Origin: Sphingopyxis sp. 113P3 | GTDB taxonomy: Bacteria > Pseudomonadota > Alphaproteobacteria > Sphingomonadales > Sphingomonadaceae | DNA: 64,000 nt | NCBI RefSeq assembly: GCF_001278035.1 | Contig: NZ_CP009452.1 | Span: 1,521,501 to 1,585,500 of the forward strand | Reading direction: 5' to 3' | Shown here: positions 1-8,892 of the stretch, piece by piece | Layout: each line of letters begins with the position of its first letter | Numbering within the stretch: position 1 is the stretch's first letter | Notes under the pieces: model-generated | Told to the model about the DNA's origin: nothing | Databases searched by the model: none | Seen by the model: only the letters and a program-made list of their open reading frames with translations | Translations under genes and position numbers: made by a program

Positions 1-1134
1 GAGGTCGAGCGGCACGCGCGCGAGCCGTTGCATCCGGCAGCGCACCGAGAAATCCTGATAGAGAAAGCTCTCGGGATGAAAAGCGCAATCAGGGTCGGCG
101 AGCATTTCGCGCAGGGCCGCCGCGACAGCGTCCTCGACATCGGCGGCGTCCACCTCGGGGGCTTCGGGGGCGGGCGTCGCAGCGCGGACGGGTCTGTCGT
201 CGCCCTCGCTGATCCGGCGGAGGAGTTCGCCGGCGGCTACGGGGGGAGGCGCCGGAGGAGGCGATGGGGGCGGGGCGGTTTCCATCGCGGCAAACAGCAT
301 CGAGCGCATGTCGTTGGGTTCCGCCTCGGGAAGCGGCAAAAGTCCGTGCGTTCCGCCGCGCGAATGCGTTTGCGTTGTGCCGATGCGTACCGACACGGGA
401 CGACGCGAGATGGCAGGACCGAGGCCGAGGAAGCTGCCGCGTTCAAGGTCGCGGATCTGCTCCGCCTGCCGCCGCTCCATGCCGAGCAGATCGGCGGCGC
501 GCGCCATGTCGATGTCGAGAAAGGTACGGCCCATCAGGAAATTGCTCGCCTCGGCCGCGACATTCTTGGCAAGCTTGGCAAGGCGCTGGGTTGCGATGGC
601 ACCGGCGAGGCCGCGCTTGCGCCCACGGCACATCAGGTTGGTCATCGCGGCGAGGCTCGCGCGCCTTACCGCGTCGGATACATCGCCCGAGGCGCTCGGC
701 GCGAACATCTGGGCTTCGTCGACCACGACCAGCGCGGGGAACCAGTGCTCGCGCGGTGCGTCGAACAGCGCGTTCAAGAAAGCCGCAGCGCAGCTCATCT
801 GCGCCTCTATGTCGAGCGCGTCGAGACTGAGAATGATCGAGGCACGATGCTCGCGAATGCGCGCACCCATTGTCGCGATCTCGCGCTCGTTATAATCGCC
901 CGCGTTGATCACGACGTGATTGTAAGCATCTGAAAGCGTGACGAAATCGCCTTCGGGATCGATTACGACCTGCTGGACAAGCCCTGCGCTTTCCTCGAGC
1001 AGCCGTCGTAGCAGGTGCGACTTGCCCGACCCCGAATTGCCCTGGACAAGCAGACGGGTTGCAAGCAGTTCCTGCACATTGACGTGCACCGGCCGTCCGG
1101 CGCCATCGGTTCCGATTTCGATGCTGCTGTTCAC
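1..1134 (-). CDS. HerA-type ATP-binding protein (DUF87-like), incomplete at C-terminus
   Basis: The gene is read leftward and runs off the left edge, so the C-terminus is missing; 378 codons are visible. The start is a GTG at 1134, because a TAG stop lies in frame only three codons upstream. A Walker A motif (GNSGSGKS) sits at residues 32-39, followed by a Walker B-like segment (ALVVVDEAQ) and a later IATQRL sensor-like strand. This is the layout of HerA/FtsK-superfamily ATPases of the DUF87 type, which include DNA-translocating motors. The region after about residue 270 is rich in Ala and Pro and looks like a linker to a further domain outside the window. It is divergent from the small gene at 1228. 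The exact substrate cannot be deduced. Family assignment is fairly secure, function is not. Confidence 0.75.
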   Translation of the reverse strand, partial: MNSSIEIGTDGAGRPVHVNVQELLATRLLVQGNSGSGKSHLLRRLLEESAGLVQQVVIDPEGDFVTLSDAYNHVVINAGDYNEREIATMGARIREHRASIILSLDALDIEAQMSCAAAFLNALFDAPREHWFPALVVVDEAQMFAPSASGDVSDAVRRASLAAMTNLMCRGRKRGLAGAIATQRLAKLAKNVAAEASNFLMGRTFLDIDMARAADLLGMERRQAEQIRDLERGSFLGLGPAISRRPVSVRIGTTQTHSRGGTHGLLPLPEAEPNDMRSMLFAAMETAPPPSPPPAPPPVAAGELLRRISEGDDRPVRAATPAPEAPEVDAADVEDAVAAALREMLADPDCAFHPESFLYQDFSVRCRMQRLARVPLDL

Positions 1135-1227
1135 GCCGCCGCCCTACCGACGCGCCCGCGCCTTGACAACCGGAGGGTGGCAGCCTTCGGTCCGGATCAC
1201 CCCGGACTGGCAAGGAAGACGAAGGCG

Positions 1228-1488
1228 ATGGATTTTGACGACCAGCTCAGGCGCTATTTTGGGACGGCGGATCTCGCCGCTATCCATCCGGAAGCCCTCG
1301 CTGCAGGGACCGAGCGAATGCGTGTCGATCTCGGACTGGAGACAAATAGCGGCCGCCGCTTTGCGCTCTGGTCGCTGCTCTACATGCTCGGCGCCGCGCC
1401 GGATCTCGACATCGCGTTCAAGGAGGCGAGTGAACGCGATGCGGCGCGCGACTTCATGGACATGATCGACCGGAGCGGGGAGGGGTAG
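1228..1488 (+). CDS. Small conserved hypothetical protein (86 aa)
   Basis: An 86-residue reading frame starts at ATG 1228, preceded by a purine-rich AAGGAAGACGAAGG ribosome-binding stretch. The protein is acidic and probably helical, with the segment ALWSLLYMLGAAPDLD in the middle and a C-terminal FKEASERDAARDFMDMI helix. No membrane segment or catalytic motif is visible and I do not recognise the family. Its last 35 bases overlap the convergent 3' end of cobA. The good ribosome-binding site and plausible composition support a real gene over the longer out-of-context starts upstream, which run into the divergent ATPase gene. Confidence 0.6.
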   Translation: MDFDDQLRRYFGTADLAAIHPEALAAGTERMRVDLGLETNSGRRFALWSLLYMLGAAPDLDIAFKEASERDAARDFMDMIDRSGEG

Positions 1489-2278
1489 AAGCTTCGCGCG
1501 CAGGACCGGGCGCGGCGGCGGCGCAGGCCCTGCTGGCTTGCCTGGCGCCGCGCACCGCTTCACCGACCAGGATCAACGTGGGGGCGCCGGGGGCAAGCGA
1601 ACGGACGGCAAGACCAAGGAGGTCGAGCCGGGTCACGACCTGCTGTTCGTCGGCGCGGCTGACGTTGCATGCGGCGATCACGGGCGTTGAGCCAGGCAAG
1701 CCTGCTGCAATAAGCTGCCGGGTGATTTCGGGCGCGGCGTCGCGTCCCATGTAGAAAGCGAGCGTCGAGCTGTCGGCTGCGAGCGCATTCCAATCTGGGC
1801 CCAGTGCCGCGCCGTGGCGGCTGTGCGCGGTGACAAAGCGCACGCCAGGCGCAACGCCGCGCAGCGACAGCGATACCCCCGCCGACGCGGCGGCGGCACT
1901 CGCAGCGGTGACGCCAGGACAAATACGGACATTGTGCCCCGCTGCGCTGAGTGCGCCGATCTCTTCGGCCGAGCGTCCGAAGAGCGACGGATCGCCGCCT
2001 TTCAGTCGCACAACGCGCCGTCCCGCGCCTGCGGCCGCAACGAGCAACGCGTCGATCGTCTGCTGGTCCTTCGAGTGGCGCCCTGATCTCTTGCCGACGC
2101 TCACCCGCTCGGCTTGCGGCGGGATCAAGGCAAGCACTTCGGGGCTGACGAGCGCGTCGTAGAAGACGATGTCGGCCGCAGCGATCAGCCGGACCGCCTT
2201 CATCGTCAGCAGTTCAGGGTCGCCGGGGCCCGCCCCGACGAGCCACACCATCCCGGGGGCGAAATCATCATGCGGCAT
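1454..2278 (-). CDS. cobA: Uroporphyrinogen-III C-methyltransferase (SUMT)
   Basis: This 274-residue protein would methylate uroporphyrinogen III at C2 and C7 with S-adenosylmethionine to give precorrin-2, the precursor of siroheme. Siroheme is the prosthetic group of the NirB nitrite reductase encoded four genes upstream. The sequence shows the tetrapyrrole-methylase N-terminal motif VWLVGAGPGDPELLT and the VRLKGGDPSLFGR loop. It lacks the N-terminal CysG dehydrogenase/ferrochelatase domain, so precorrin-2 oxidation must be done by another protein. ATG 2278 is chosen because GAGGAGAAG lies just before it; a start six codons upstream at 2296 has no such site. The start overlaps the nasA stop by 11 bases, so it is the last gene of the nitrate operon. 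The C-terminal 20 or so residues are low-complexity. Confidence 0.92.
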   Translation of the reverse strand: MPHDDFAPGMVWLVGAGPGDPELLTMKAVRLIAAADIVFYDALVSPEVLALIPPQAERVSVGKRSGRHSKDQQTIDALLVAAAGAGRRVVRLKGGDPSLFGRSAEEIGALSAAGHNVRICPGVTAASAAAASAGVSLSLRGVAPGVRFVTAHSRHGAALGPDWNALAADSSTLAFYMGRDAAPEITRQLIAAGLPGSTPVIAACNVSRADEQQVVTRLDLLGLAVRSLAPGAPTLILVGEAVRGARQASRACAAAAPGPAREASTPPRSGRSCP

Positions 2279-4865
2279 GGCTCTTCTCCTCGGCAATGAT
2301 GCGCGCGAGCGCGGGGCGGCACGAACCGCAATTGGTGCCGGCGCGCAGTGCGGTCCCGATCGCGGCGACGTCGGTGAGGCCTTGATCGCGGATCGCGGCG
2401 ACGATTGTCGTCATCCCGACATCGAAGCAGACGCAGACGAGCGGACCCCGGTCGGCTTGCGCACCCGGCGCGCGTCCGGCGAGCAGCGTGGGCGCGACCG
2501 CGGGAGCGGCAAGCTGCGCGATCAGCCAGTCGCGTGGCGGGAGTTCGCCGCTTCGCGTCACGAACAAGGCGCCGGCAAGGCGCCCGTTCGCGACGATCGC
2601 GATGCGCCGCGTCCCGCGCGCAGGGTCCTGCGCCTCGATCCGTTCGCCGCGCGGTAGAAGTGCCTCGATACGCTGGAGATCCTCGTCGCCTGCGAGCTCC
2701 CAGAGGACCCCTGCGGGAACCGCTACGCGGGTCGCCCAGAGACACGCCGGTCGATCAGCGAGCTCCTCGGCAAGGAGCAGAAAGCCGCGCCATAGCGGCG
2801 TGACGGGAGCGATGGACGCAGGCGTGCGCTTGAATCCCGGTTGGCCCGAGACAGGATCGACGAGCGGGCGGGGCAGCAGCCCGGTTCTTCCGCCGCTCGC
2901 AGTGCGATCGGTCCAGTGGATCGGCACGAACATCTCGCCCATGCGCTGGCCTTCGGAATAGGCGACGCGGTAGACGCTTTCCCCCTGCGGGGTGTCGACC
3001 CTCGCCAGCCCCCCGTTGCTGAGCCCGAGCCGAGCGCCATCGCATGGGTGCACCTCGACCAGTGGCTCTTCGCGATGTCGCGCCAATTTGGGGGCGAGCC
3101 CCGTGCGCGTCATGCTGTGCCATTGGTCGCGGTAACGCCCCGTATTGAGCGTGAGCGGCCATTTGACGAGGGGATCCGGAAGCGGCTTCTGCGTGACCCA
3201 AATCAGTCGTGCGCGGCCGTCCTCGGTCGAAAAACGCCCGTCTGCATAGGGGCGGTCGCCGCCCCAGCGAAAAGGAAGCATCGCGTCATAGGCGGCGTTT
3301 CCGCCCTGCGCGGCACCGGGCAGCGCAAAGCGGCGCGCGCCTTCATTCTCGTAGGTTGAAAGGCGGCAATGCTCGCGCCAGATGTCGGCAGGCCGGTCAT
3401 AGGCGAAAGCGGTTTTCCAACCCATGCGGCGCGCGACTTCCTTGACGATCCACCAGTCGGGCCGTGCCTCGCCGGGGAGAGGAAAGAGCGCGCGCTGACG
3501 GCTGATCGTGCGGTCCGAATTGGTGACGGTTCCGTCCTTCTCACCCCACGCAGCAGCCGGAAGGCGCACGTGTGCAAAGGCGGTGGTGTCCGTCTTCTCG
3601 ATCACATCGCTGACCACGACGAAGGGGCAGGCTTCGAGCGCTTCGCGCACGCGGTTGGCATCGGGCATCGAGACGGCGGGGTTGGTCGCCATGACCCAGA
3701 GCGCCTTGATCCGGCCTTCGCCAACCGCGCGGAACATGTCGACGGCCTTAAGGCCGGGCTTTTCGGCCATGGTCGGCGCCGCCCAGAAGCGCTGGACGCT
3801 GGCGCGGCTCTCTGCTGTGAAATCCCGGTGCGCAGCGAGTGTCGAGGCGAGCCCTCCGACCTCGCGACCGCCCATCGCGTTGGGCTGGCCGGTGATCGAG
3901 AAGGGGGCGGCACCCGGTTTGCCGATCCGGCCTGTCGCGAGGTGGAGGTTGGTGATCGCATTGACCTGGTCGGTTCCCGCGGTCGATTGGTTGATCCCCT
4001 GGCTGAAAAGCGTGACGGTGCGCGGCGTCGCGGCGAAGAGCTCATAGAAATGCCTGAGATCCGCGGCGGCGACGTCGCAGATGCGCGCTGCCGACCACAG
4101 GTCATTTCCCTCTCCAAGCCGATCCCAAAACTCCTCCGGTACCGCAACATGCGCGCCGAGATAGGCCTCGTCGACGATGCCCGTCTCGCGGCAATATTGG
4201 AGAAGTCCGTTCATCAAGGCGACGTCGCTGCCGGGCCGGATCGCGAGGTGGAGGTCGGCTTCTTCGGCGGTTTCGGTGCGGCGCGGGTCGATCACGACAA
4301 GCTTCGCGCCCGCCTCGCAGCGCGCACGGATGCGCTGGTAGACGATCGGGTGACACCAGGCGGTGTTCGATCCCACCAGAATGAACAGGTCGGCCGCGTC
4401 GAGATCGTCGTAGGTCGCCGGGACGACATCCTCCCCGAAGGCGCGCATGTGACCCGCGACCGCGCTCGACATGCACAGGCGCGAGTTGGTGTCGATGTTT
4501 GCGCTGCCGATGAAGCCCTTCATCAGCTTGTTCGCGACATAATAATCCTCGGTCAGAAGCTGACCCGAGACGTAGAAAGCAACGCTGCCCGGCCCGTGGC
4601 GGGCAATGGTTTCCTTGAAACGTCTGGCAACAAGATCGAGCGCCTTGTCCCAGCTCGCACGGCGACCTGCGATCGTCGGATAAAGGAGGCGGCCTTCAAG
4701 CCCGACCGTCTCCCCCAGATGCGTGCCCTTCGAGCAGAGGCGACCGCGGTTCGCAGGATGGTCGGGGTCACCGACGATCTCGACGCTGCGCGCGCCCGTC
4801 ACCCTCGCACGGATGCCGCAGCCGACACCGCAATAGGCGCAGGTGGTGCGGATCGCCTCTGCCAT
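2268..4865 (-). CDS. nasA: Assimilatory nitrate reductase, catalytic subunit
   Basis: This 865-residue molybdoenzyme reduces nitrate to nitrite in the cytoplasm using bis-MGD and iron-sulfur centres. Four N-terminal cysteines (C9, C12, C16, C44; motif CAYCGVGC...GRLCSKG) bind a [4Fe-4S] cluster. The bulk is the molybdopterin-binding fold, with a C-terminal dinucleotide-binding part. A final BFD-like [2Fe-2S] domain (VCVCFDVGM ... TNCGSC) is typical of NasA/NarB-type enzymes that take electrons from reduced pyridine nucleotide or ferredoxin partners. ATG 4865 is chosen because it overlaps the nirD stop by one base (TGATG) and precedes the cysteine motif by eight residues. A longer in-frame extension upstream has no family support. 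It lies between nirD and cobA. Confidence 0.95.
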   Translation of the reverse strand: MAEAIRTTCAYCGVGCGIRARVTGARSVEIVGDPDHPANRGRLCSKGTHLGETVGLEGRLLYPTIAGRRASWDKALDLVARRFKETIARHGPGSVAFYVSGQLLTEDYYVANKLMKGFIGSANIDTNSRLCMSSAVAGHMRAFGEDVVPATYDDLDAADLFILVGSNTAWCHPIVYQRIRARCEAGAKLVVIDPRRTETAEEADLHLAIRPGSDVALMNGLLQYCRETGIVDEAYLGAHVAVPEEFWDRLGEGNDLWSAARICDVAAADLRHFYELFAATPRTVTLFSQGINQSTAGTDQVNAITNLHLATGRIGKPGAAPFSITGQPNAMGGREVGGLASTLAAHRDFTAESRASVQRFWAAPTMAEKPGLKAVDMFRAVGEGRIKALWVMATNPAVSMPDANRVREALEACPFVVVSDVIEKTDTTAFAHVRLPAAAWGEKDGTVTNSDRTISRQRALFPLPGEARPDWWIVKEVARRMGWKTAFAYDRPADIWREHCRLSTYENEGARRFALPGAAQGGNAAYDAMLPFRWGGDRPYADGRFSTEDGRARLIWVTQKPLPDPLVKWPLTLNTGRYRDQWHSMTRTGLAPKLARHREEPLVEVHPCDGARLGLSNGGLARVDTPQGESVYRVAYSEGQRMGEMFVPIHWTDRTASGGRTGLLPRPLVDPVSGQPGFKRTPASIAPVTPLWRGFLLLAEELADRPACLWATRVAVPAGVLWELAGDEDLQRIEALLPRGERIEAQDPARGTRRIAIVANGRLAGALFVTRSGELPPRDWLIAQLAAPAVAPTLLAGRAPGAQADRGPLVCVCFDVGMTTIVAAIRDQGLTDVAAIGTALRAGTNCGSCRPALARIIAEEKSHAA

Positions 4866-5206
4866 CAAGCAGCCGCCATCAGCGTGCTCGCGCGGCAAAG
4901 GAGGACGCGGCCGCCATCGATCTTGACGGGCACGGTCGGTGTGCACCCCCTGTCGTCGCCCAGCGCCTCGCCCGTCGCGAGGCTGATCCGCCAGTTGTGG
5001 AGCGGACAGGCGACCGCCCCCCCGTGTACGATGCCCTGGCTGAGGCGCCCGTGCTTGTGCGGGCAGCGGTCGCGAAGCGCGAATATCTTGCCCTCCGCCG
5101 TGCGGAAAAGCGCGATATCATCGCCGCCTTCGACCTGTACGGTGCGGCTGCCGCGCACGGGGATCTGGTCTACCCAGCCGATATCGAGCCATTCTGCGGT
5201 GCTCAT
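4865..5206 (-). CDS. nirD: Nitrite reductase small subunit, Rieske-type
   Basis: This 113-residue protein is the small subunit of the assimilatory NAD(P)H nitrite reductase. It has the Rieske [2Fe-2S] ligand pattern: CPHKHGRLSQG supplies the first Cys/His pair and CPLHNW the second, about 20 residues later. Unlike many NirD proteins of enteric bacteria, all four Rieske ligands are present, so it should bind a cluster. The ATG at 5206 overlaps the nirB stop as ATGA and is preceded by a strong AGGAGG-type site. It overlaps nasA by one base at its own stop. Translational coupling with nirB and nasA is likely. Confidence 0.93.
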   Translation of the reverse strand: MSTAEWLDIGWVDQIPVRGSRTVQVEGGDDIALFRTAEGKIFALRDRCPHKHGRLSQGIVHGGAVACPLHNWRISLATGEALGDDRGCTPTVPVKIDGGRVLLCRASTLMAAA

Positions 5207-7695
5207 GCCAACTCCTCCTGCGGTGTGAAGCGCGCCATTGGCGCATGATGTTCGGCCTCGGCGCCCTCAGCACGCTGCGCCCAGGGGTCTCCCTGCGAGA
5301 AGCTCTGCGAGACGAGGAAGCGGGCGCGCAGCGCTTCACGGCCAGCGTCGTCTTCGACGATGCGCGCCTTGACATAATCGAGACCCACACGTTCGATCCA
5401 CGGCGCGGTGCGCTCAAGATAGCGGGCTTCCTCGCGGTAGAGCTGGATGAAGGCGGCGCAATAATCCATCGCTTCCTGTTCACTCGCAACCTTGCACAGC
5501 AGGTCGGTCGCGCGGACATGGATGCCGCCGTTTCCGCCGACATGGAGCTCGTAGCCGCTGTCGACGCAGACAATTCCAAAATCCTTGATCGTCGCCTCGG
5601 CGCAGTTGCGCGGACAGCCCGAGACCGCGATCTTGAACTTGTGCGGCATCCAGCTGCCCCAGCTCATCCGCTCGATCTTGACGCCGAGCCCCGTGGAATC
5701 CTGCGTTCCAAAGCGGCACCATTCGGATCCCACGCAGGTCTTAACCGTCCGCAGCGCCTTGCCATAGGCGTGACCTGAGACCATTCCGGCAGCATTGAGA
5801 TCCGCCCAGACCGCCGGCAGATCCTCTTTCTTGATCCCGAATATGTCGAGCCGCTGGCCGCCGGTCACCTTGACCATCGGGGCATTGAATTTCTCGACCA
5901 CGTCTGCGATCGCGCGCAGCTCGGCGGGGCTCGTGATCCCGCCCCACATGCGCGGGACGACCGAGTAGGTGCCGTCCTTCTGGATATTGGCATGGAGCCG
6001 TTCGTTGACGAAGCGGCTCTGCTGGTCGTCCTGATATTCGCCAGGGAGCGCGCAAAGCAGATAGTAATTGAGTGCAGGGCGGCAGGAGGAGCAGCCGTCG
6101 GGCGTCGCCCAGTGCAACTTCTGCATGACCTCGGGGATCGAGCGCATGCCTTGCGCGATGATCTCGCGGCGGACATCGTCGTGGCCGAAGCTTGTGCATT
6201 TGCACAAAGTCTTCGGTCCCGATCGCACCTCATCGCCCAAGGTCAAGGCGAGCAGAGTTTCGACAAGACCGGTGCATGACCCGCAGCTTGCCGATGCCTT
6301 GCAACTGCTCCGCACCGCGTCGAGGCTGTGTGCTCCCTTGGCAATGGACGAGACTACCTGCCCCTTTGTCACGCCGTTGCAGCCGCAGATTTCCGCGTCA
6401 TCGGAAAGCGCTGCAACGGCGGCCTTAGGGTCCGCCCGCCCACCTCCGGAGGCGAAGGCCTGGCCGAAGATCAATATGTCGCGAAGCGCCGAGACATCTT
6501 CCTGGGTCTTGAGAAGATCGAAATACCAGTTCCCGTCGGCGGTGTCTCCGTAGAGAACGGCGCCCACGACGCGATCGTCCCGAAGCACCACGCGCTTGTA
6601 GACCCCGCGGCTGGCATCGCGCAGGACGATGTCCTCGCACTCGTCGCCGCCTGAGAAATCGCCCGCCGAGAAGACGTCGATCCCCGAGACTTTCAGCTTG
6701 GTCGACGTCACCGAGCCGCGATAGCCCGTGGGCTTGTCGACCAGGCCATCGGCAAGGCTCCGGCACATGTCCCAGAGCGGCGCAACGAGGCCGTAGACCT
6801 GTCCGTCATGTTCAACGCATTCGCCCACCGCCAGAACCGCCGGATCGCTGGTCACCATATGGTCGTCGACCTGAATGCCGCGCCCCACGGCAAGGCCCGC
6901 GTCACGGGCGAGCTGGGTCGAAGGGCGGATGCCGACTGCCATCACGACGAGATCGGCCGGGATAAGCGTTCCGTCCTTGAGCTTCACGCCTTCGACCTTC
7001 ATCTCCCCGACGATCTCGGCGGTGTCGGCGCCGGTCAGTATCGTCTGGCCGCGCGCCTCCAGCGCCTGCTTGAGGAGCCACCCTGCCGCCTCGTCGAGCT
7101 GCCGCTCCATCAGCGTCGGCATCAGGTGAAGGACGGTGACCTTCATGCCCCGCAAGGAAAGCCCGTGCGCCGCTTCAAGTCCAAGCAGCCCGCCCCCGAT
7201 GACCACCGCCGCGCCGCCGCCCTTCTTCTTGCCGGCGTCGGCGGCTGCAAGCATTGCGTTGACATCGTCCATGTCGCGGAAGGCGATGACGCCGGGAAGA
7301 TCCTTGCCTGGCACCGGAATGATGAAGGGGTCAGAGCCGGTCGCGATCAGCAGCCGGTCGTACCGCTCGACCAGCCCGCTGCGCGTCGTCACCGTCCTTG
7401 CCGCGCGGTCAATCGCGACCACCGGATCGCCTGCAACCAGCGCGATTGCGTTCGACGCATACCAGTCGGCGTCGTTGATGATGATATCGCCGAACTCCTT
7501 CTCCCCAGCGAGGACCGGGGAGAGCATGATACGGTTGTAATTGACCCGCGGCTCGGCGCCGAAAATCGTGATACGAAAGCGGGAAGGGTCGCGGGCGAGC
7601 AGCTCCTCGACCGCACGGCATCCCGCCATGCCGTTGCCGATCACCACAAGATGCTCGCGCGTGTCGCTCTCCGCCGTAATTGGGCGATGTTCCAT
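5203..7695 (-). CDS. nirB: NAD(P)H nitrite reductase large subunit
   Basis: This 830-residue enzyme performs the six-electron reduction of nitrite to ammonium. The N-terminus is a flavoprotein (LVVIGNGMAGC, FAD; a second dinucleotide motif VVIGGGLLGLEAA, NAD(P)H). BFD-like [2Fe-2S] cysteines follow (EICGCNGVTKG and CGSCTG). The C-terminal part carries the siroheme/[4Fe-4S] ligands CVGSEWCRFG and SGCPRNCAEA. Length is typical for the family. The ATG at 7695 shares a base with the stop of the upstream barrel gene (TGATG). The frame stays open far upstream but that extension lies inside the barrel gene and has no family resemblance. cobA in the same operon supplies the siroheme precursor. Confidence 0.95.
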   Translation of the reverse strand: MEHRPITAESDTREHLVVIGNGMAGCRAVEELLARDPSRFRITIFGAEPRVNYNRIMLSPVLAGEKEFGDIIINDADWYASNAIALVAGDPVVAIDRAARTVTTRSGLVERYDRLLIATGSDPFIIPVPGKDLPGVIAFRDMDDVNAMLAAADAGKKKGGGAAVVIGGGLLGLEAAHGLSLRGMKVTVLHLMPTLMERQLDEAAGWLLKQALEARGQTILTGADTAEIVGEMKVEGVKLKDGTLIPADLVVMAVGIRPSTQLARDAGLAVGRGIQVDDHMVTSDPAVLAVGECVEHDGQVYGLVAPLWDMCRSLADGLVDKPTGYRGSVTSTKLKVSGIDVFSAGDFSGGDECEDIVLRDASRGVYKRVVLRDDRVVGAVLYGDTADGNWYFDLLKTQEDVSALRDILIFGQAFASGGGRADPKAAVAALSDDAEICGCNGVTKGQVVSSIAKGAHSLDAVRSSCKASASCGSCTGLVETLLALTLGDEVRSGPKTLCKCTSFGHDDVRREIIAQGMRSIPEVMQKLHWATPDGCSSCRPALNYYLLCALPGEYQDDQQSRFVNERLHANIQKDGTYSVVPRMWGGITSPAELRAIADVVEKFNAPMVKVTGGQRLDIFGIKKEDLPAVWADLNAAGMVSGHAYGKALRTVKTCVGSEWCRFGTQDSTGLGVKIERMSWGSWMPHKFKIAVSGCPRNCAEATIKDFGIVCVDSGYELHVGGNGGIHVRATDLLCKVASEQEAMDYCAAFIQLYREEARYLERTAPWIERVGLDYVKARIVEDDAGREALRARFLVSQSFSQGDPWAQRAEGAEAEHHAPMARFTPQEELA

Positions 7696-8891
7696 CAGAT
7701 TATCCAGTCCAGTTGGAGCCAAAATTTGTTCGTATCGGCGGCAAAGCCGTCGGCGCGGTAGCGGGCGAAGCGAAGAGACGCGGTGGATCTGCCGAGCGTC
7801 GCGCCCGCGAGCAGGTCTATCTCCTCGCCATAGGAACGGCTCGCCCGATCGCTGCGATAGTCGTGATAAACCGCCTGGAGCGTGACGGCCTTGAGCGGGC
7901 CGATCGCTTTCCAGCTCCAGCCCGCACTCGCGTAGAGGTCGCGCACGCCATCGGGCGGCGTGACCAGGAATTTGTCCGCCCACCCCTGGAATTTGAACCC
8001 GGTTGCAAGCGGGGTCTGGAAACTGGTGAGCGGGGCCCCGTCGCTCGCGCCCATCACTTCATATCCGGCGCCAACCCGCGGGCCGCCGAGATCGACCCCG
8101 ACGTCGACCAGATAATAATCGGCCGCGTATCGATTGGGATTTCGGTGCCAGTCCGACTGGCGCGCATAGGAAAATTGATAGGCGATTTTTGCCGCGCCGA
8201 GCTTTTGCCTTCCCTCGAGCCGCGCGCCATAGCTCTGGCTCGATAGTTGGAAATCCTGCACCGCGGGCTCGTCCTGATCCACAAGATTGGCGAAAGCGGT
8301 GAGCTTTCCGAGCGGTGTCGCGACGCCAAGCGTGCCAAACAGATTGTCGCCCGACACCGCCTGCGGCCGCGCACCAGTGCCGTCGATGCCCCAGATCGTG
8401 CGGACGCTCCACGCATAGGCGATGTGTGCCGTTACACCTTGCGCAGGTGCGATTTCGGCGCGCACTGCGTCGAAGCTCTGGCTGTTTTGGCGAAAGCTGA
8501 CCGAACCGACGAAACGCTCATCATCGAAGGCCAGCCGCTGGCGTCCGGCCGTGATCACGACGCCGGGCGCAGCATAGCGAAGCTGCGCGCGGCTAAGGGC
8601 GATGTTTTCGGGGTCTGCAATCAGCGGGGTTGCGGGCGACCCCCCAAGGCCGCTGAAATAATCATCGATGATCGCGAGATTGCCCTGGCCCTCGATCAGG
8701 GCCGACCAGCGATCGGCTTTCGCCGCGACCCCGGCCCGGACGCGCAGCGTCAGCGCGTCGGCTCCCGCGAAACCCTGCTGATCGACGCTTTCATAGCGCA
8801 AACGGGCCTCGCCGAGCGGGGAAAGCACGATGTCCTGTGCGCAGAGCGTGGTCGGCATCAGCGCGGGAAGAAGAAAGAAGGCGCGCACCAT
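7695..8891 (-). CDS. Outer-membrane beta-barrel protein (alginate-export/porin-like)
   Basis: The protein is 398 residues long with an N-terminal signal peptide (MVRAFFLLPALMPTTLCAQ, cleavage expected after CAQ). The mature part alternates hydrophobic and polar residues in short strands separated by Gly/Asp turns, ending in NKFWLQLDWII, as expected for a transmembrane barrel. It resembles the alginate-export (AlgE-like) barrel family found in sphingomonads. Its position between the nitrate transporter and nirB, with a 1-base gap upstream and a 1-base overlap downstream, suggests it is an outer-membrane channel for nitrate, nitrite or a related anion. That role is inferred from context only. 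ATG 8891 is chosen over an upstream in-frame start because it begins the signal peptide. Confidence 0.8.
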   Translation of the reverse strand: MVRAFFLLPALMPTTLCAQDIVLSPLGEARLRYESVDQQGFAGADALTLRVRAGVAAKADRWSALIEGQGNLAIIDDYFSGLGGSPATPLIADPENIALSRAQLRYAAPGVVITAGRQRLAFDDERFVGSVSFRQNSQSFDAVRAEIAPAQGVTAHIAYAWSVRTIWGIDGTGARPQAVSGDNLFGTLGVATPLGKLTAFANLVDQDEPAVQDFQLSSQSYGARLEGRQKLGAAKIAYQFSYARQSDWHRNPNRYAADYYLVDVGVDLGGPRVGAGYEVMGASDGAPLTSFQTPLATGFKFQGWADKFLVTPPDGVRDLYASAGWSWKAIGPLKAVTLQAVYHDYRSDRASRSYGEEIDLLAGATLGRSTASLRFARYRADGFAADTNKFWLQLDWII

Positions 8892-8892
8892 G

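Noticed and set aside
3369..5228. Long open frame on the plus strand opposite nasA and nirD
   Set aside because: It is antisense to genes with unmistakable motifs, has no ribosome-binding site and shows Arg/Ala-rich composition typical of GC-rich shadows.
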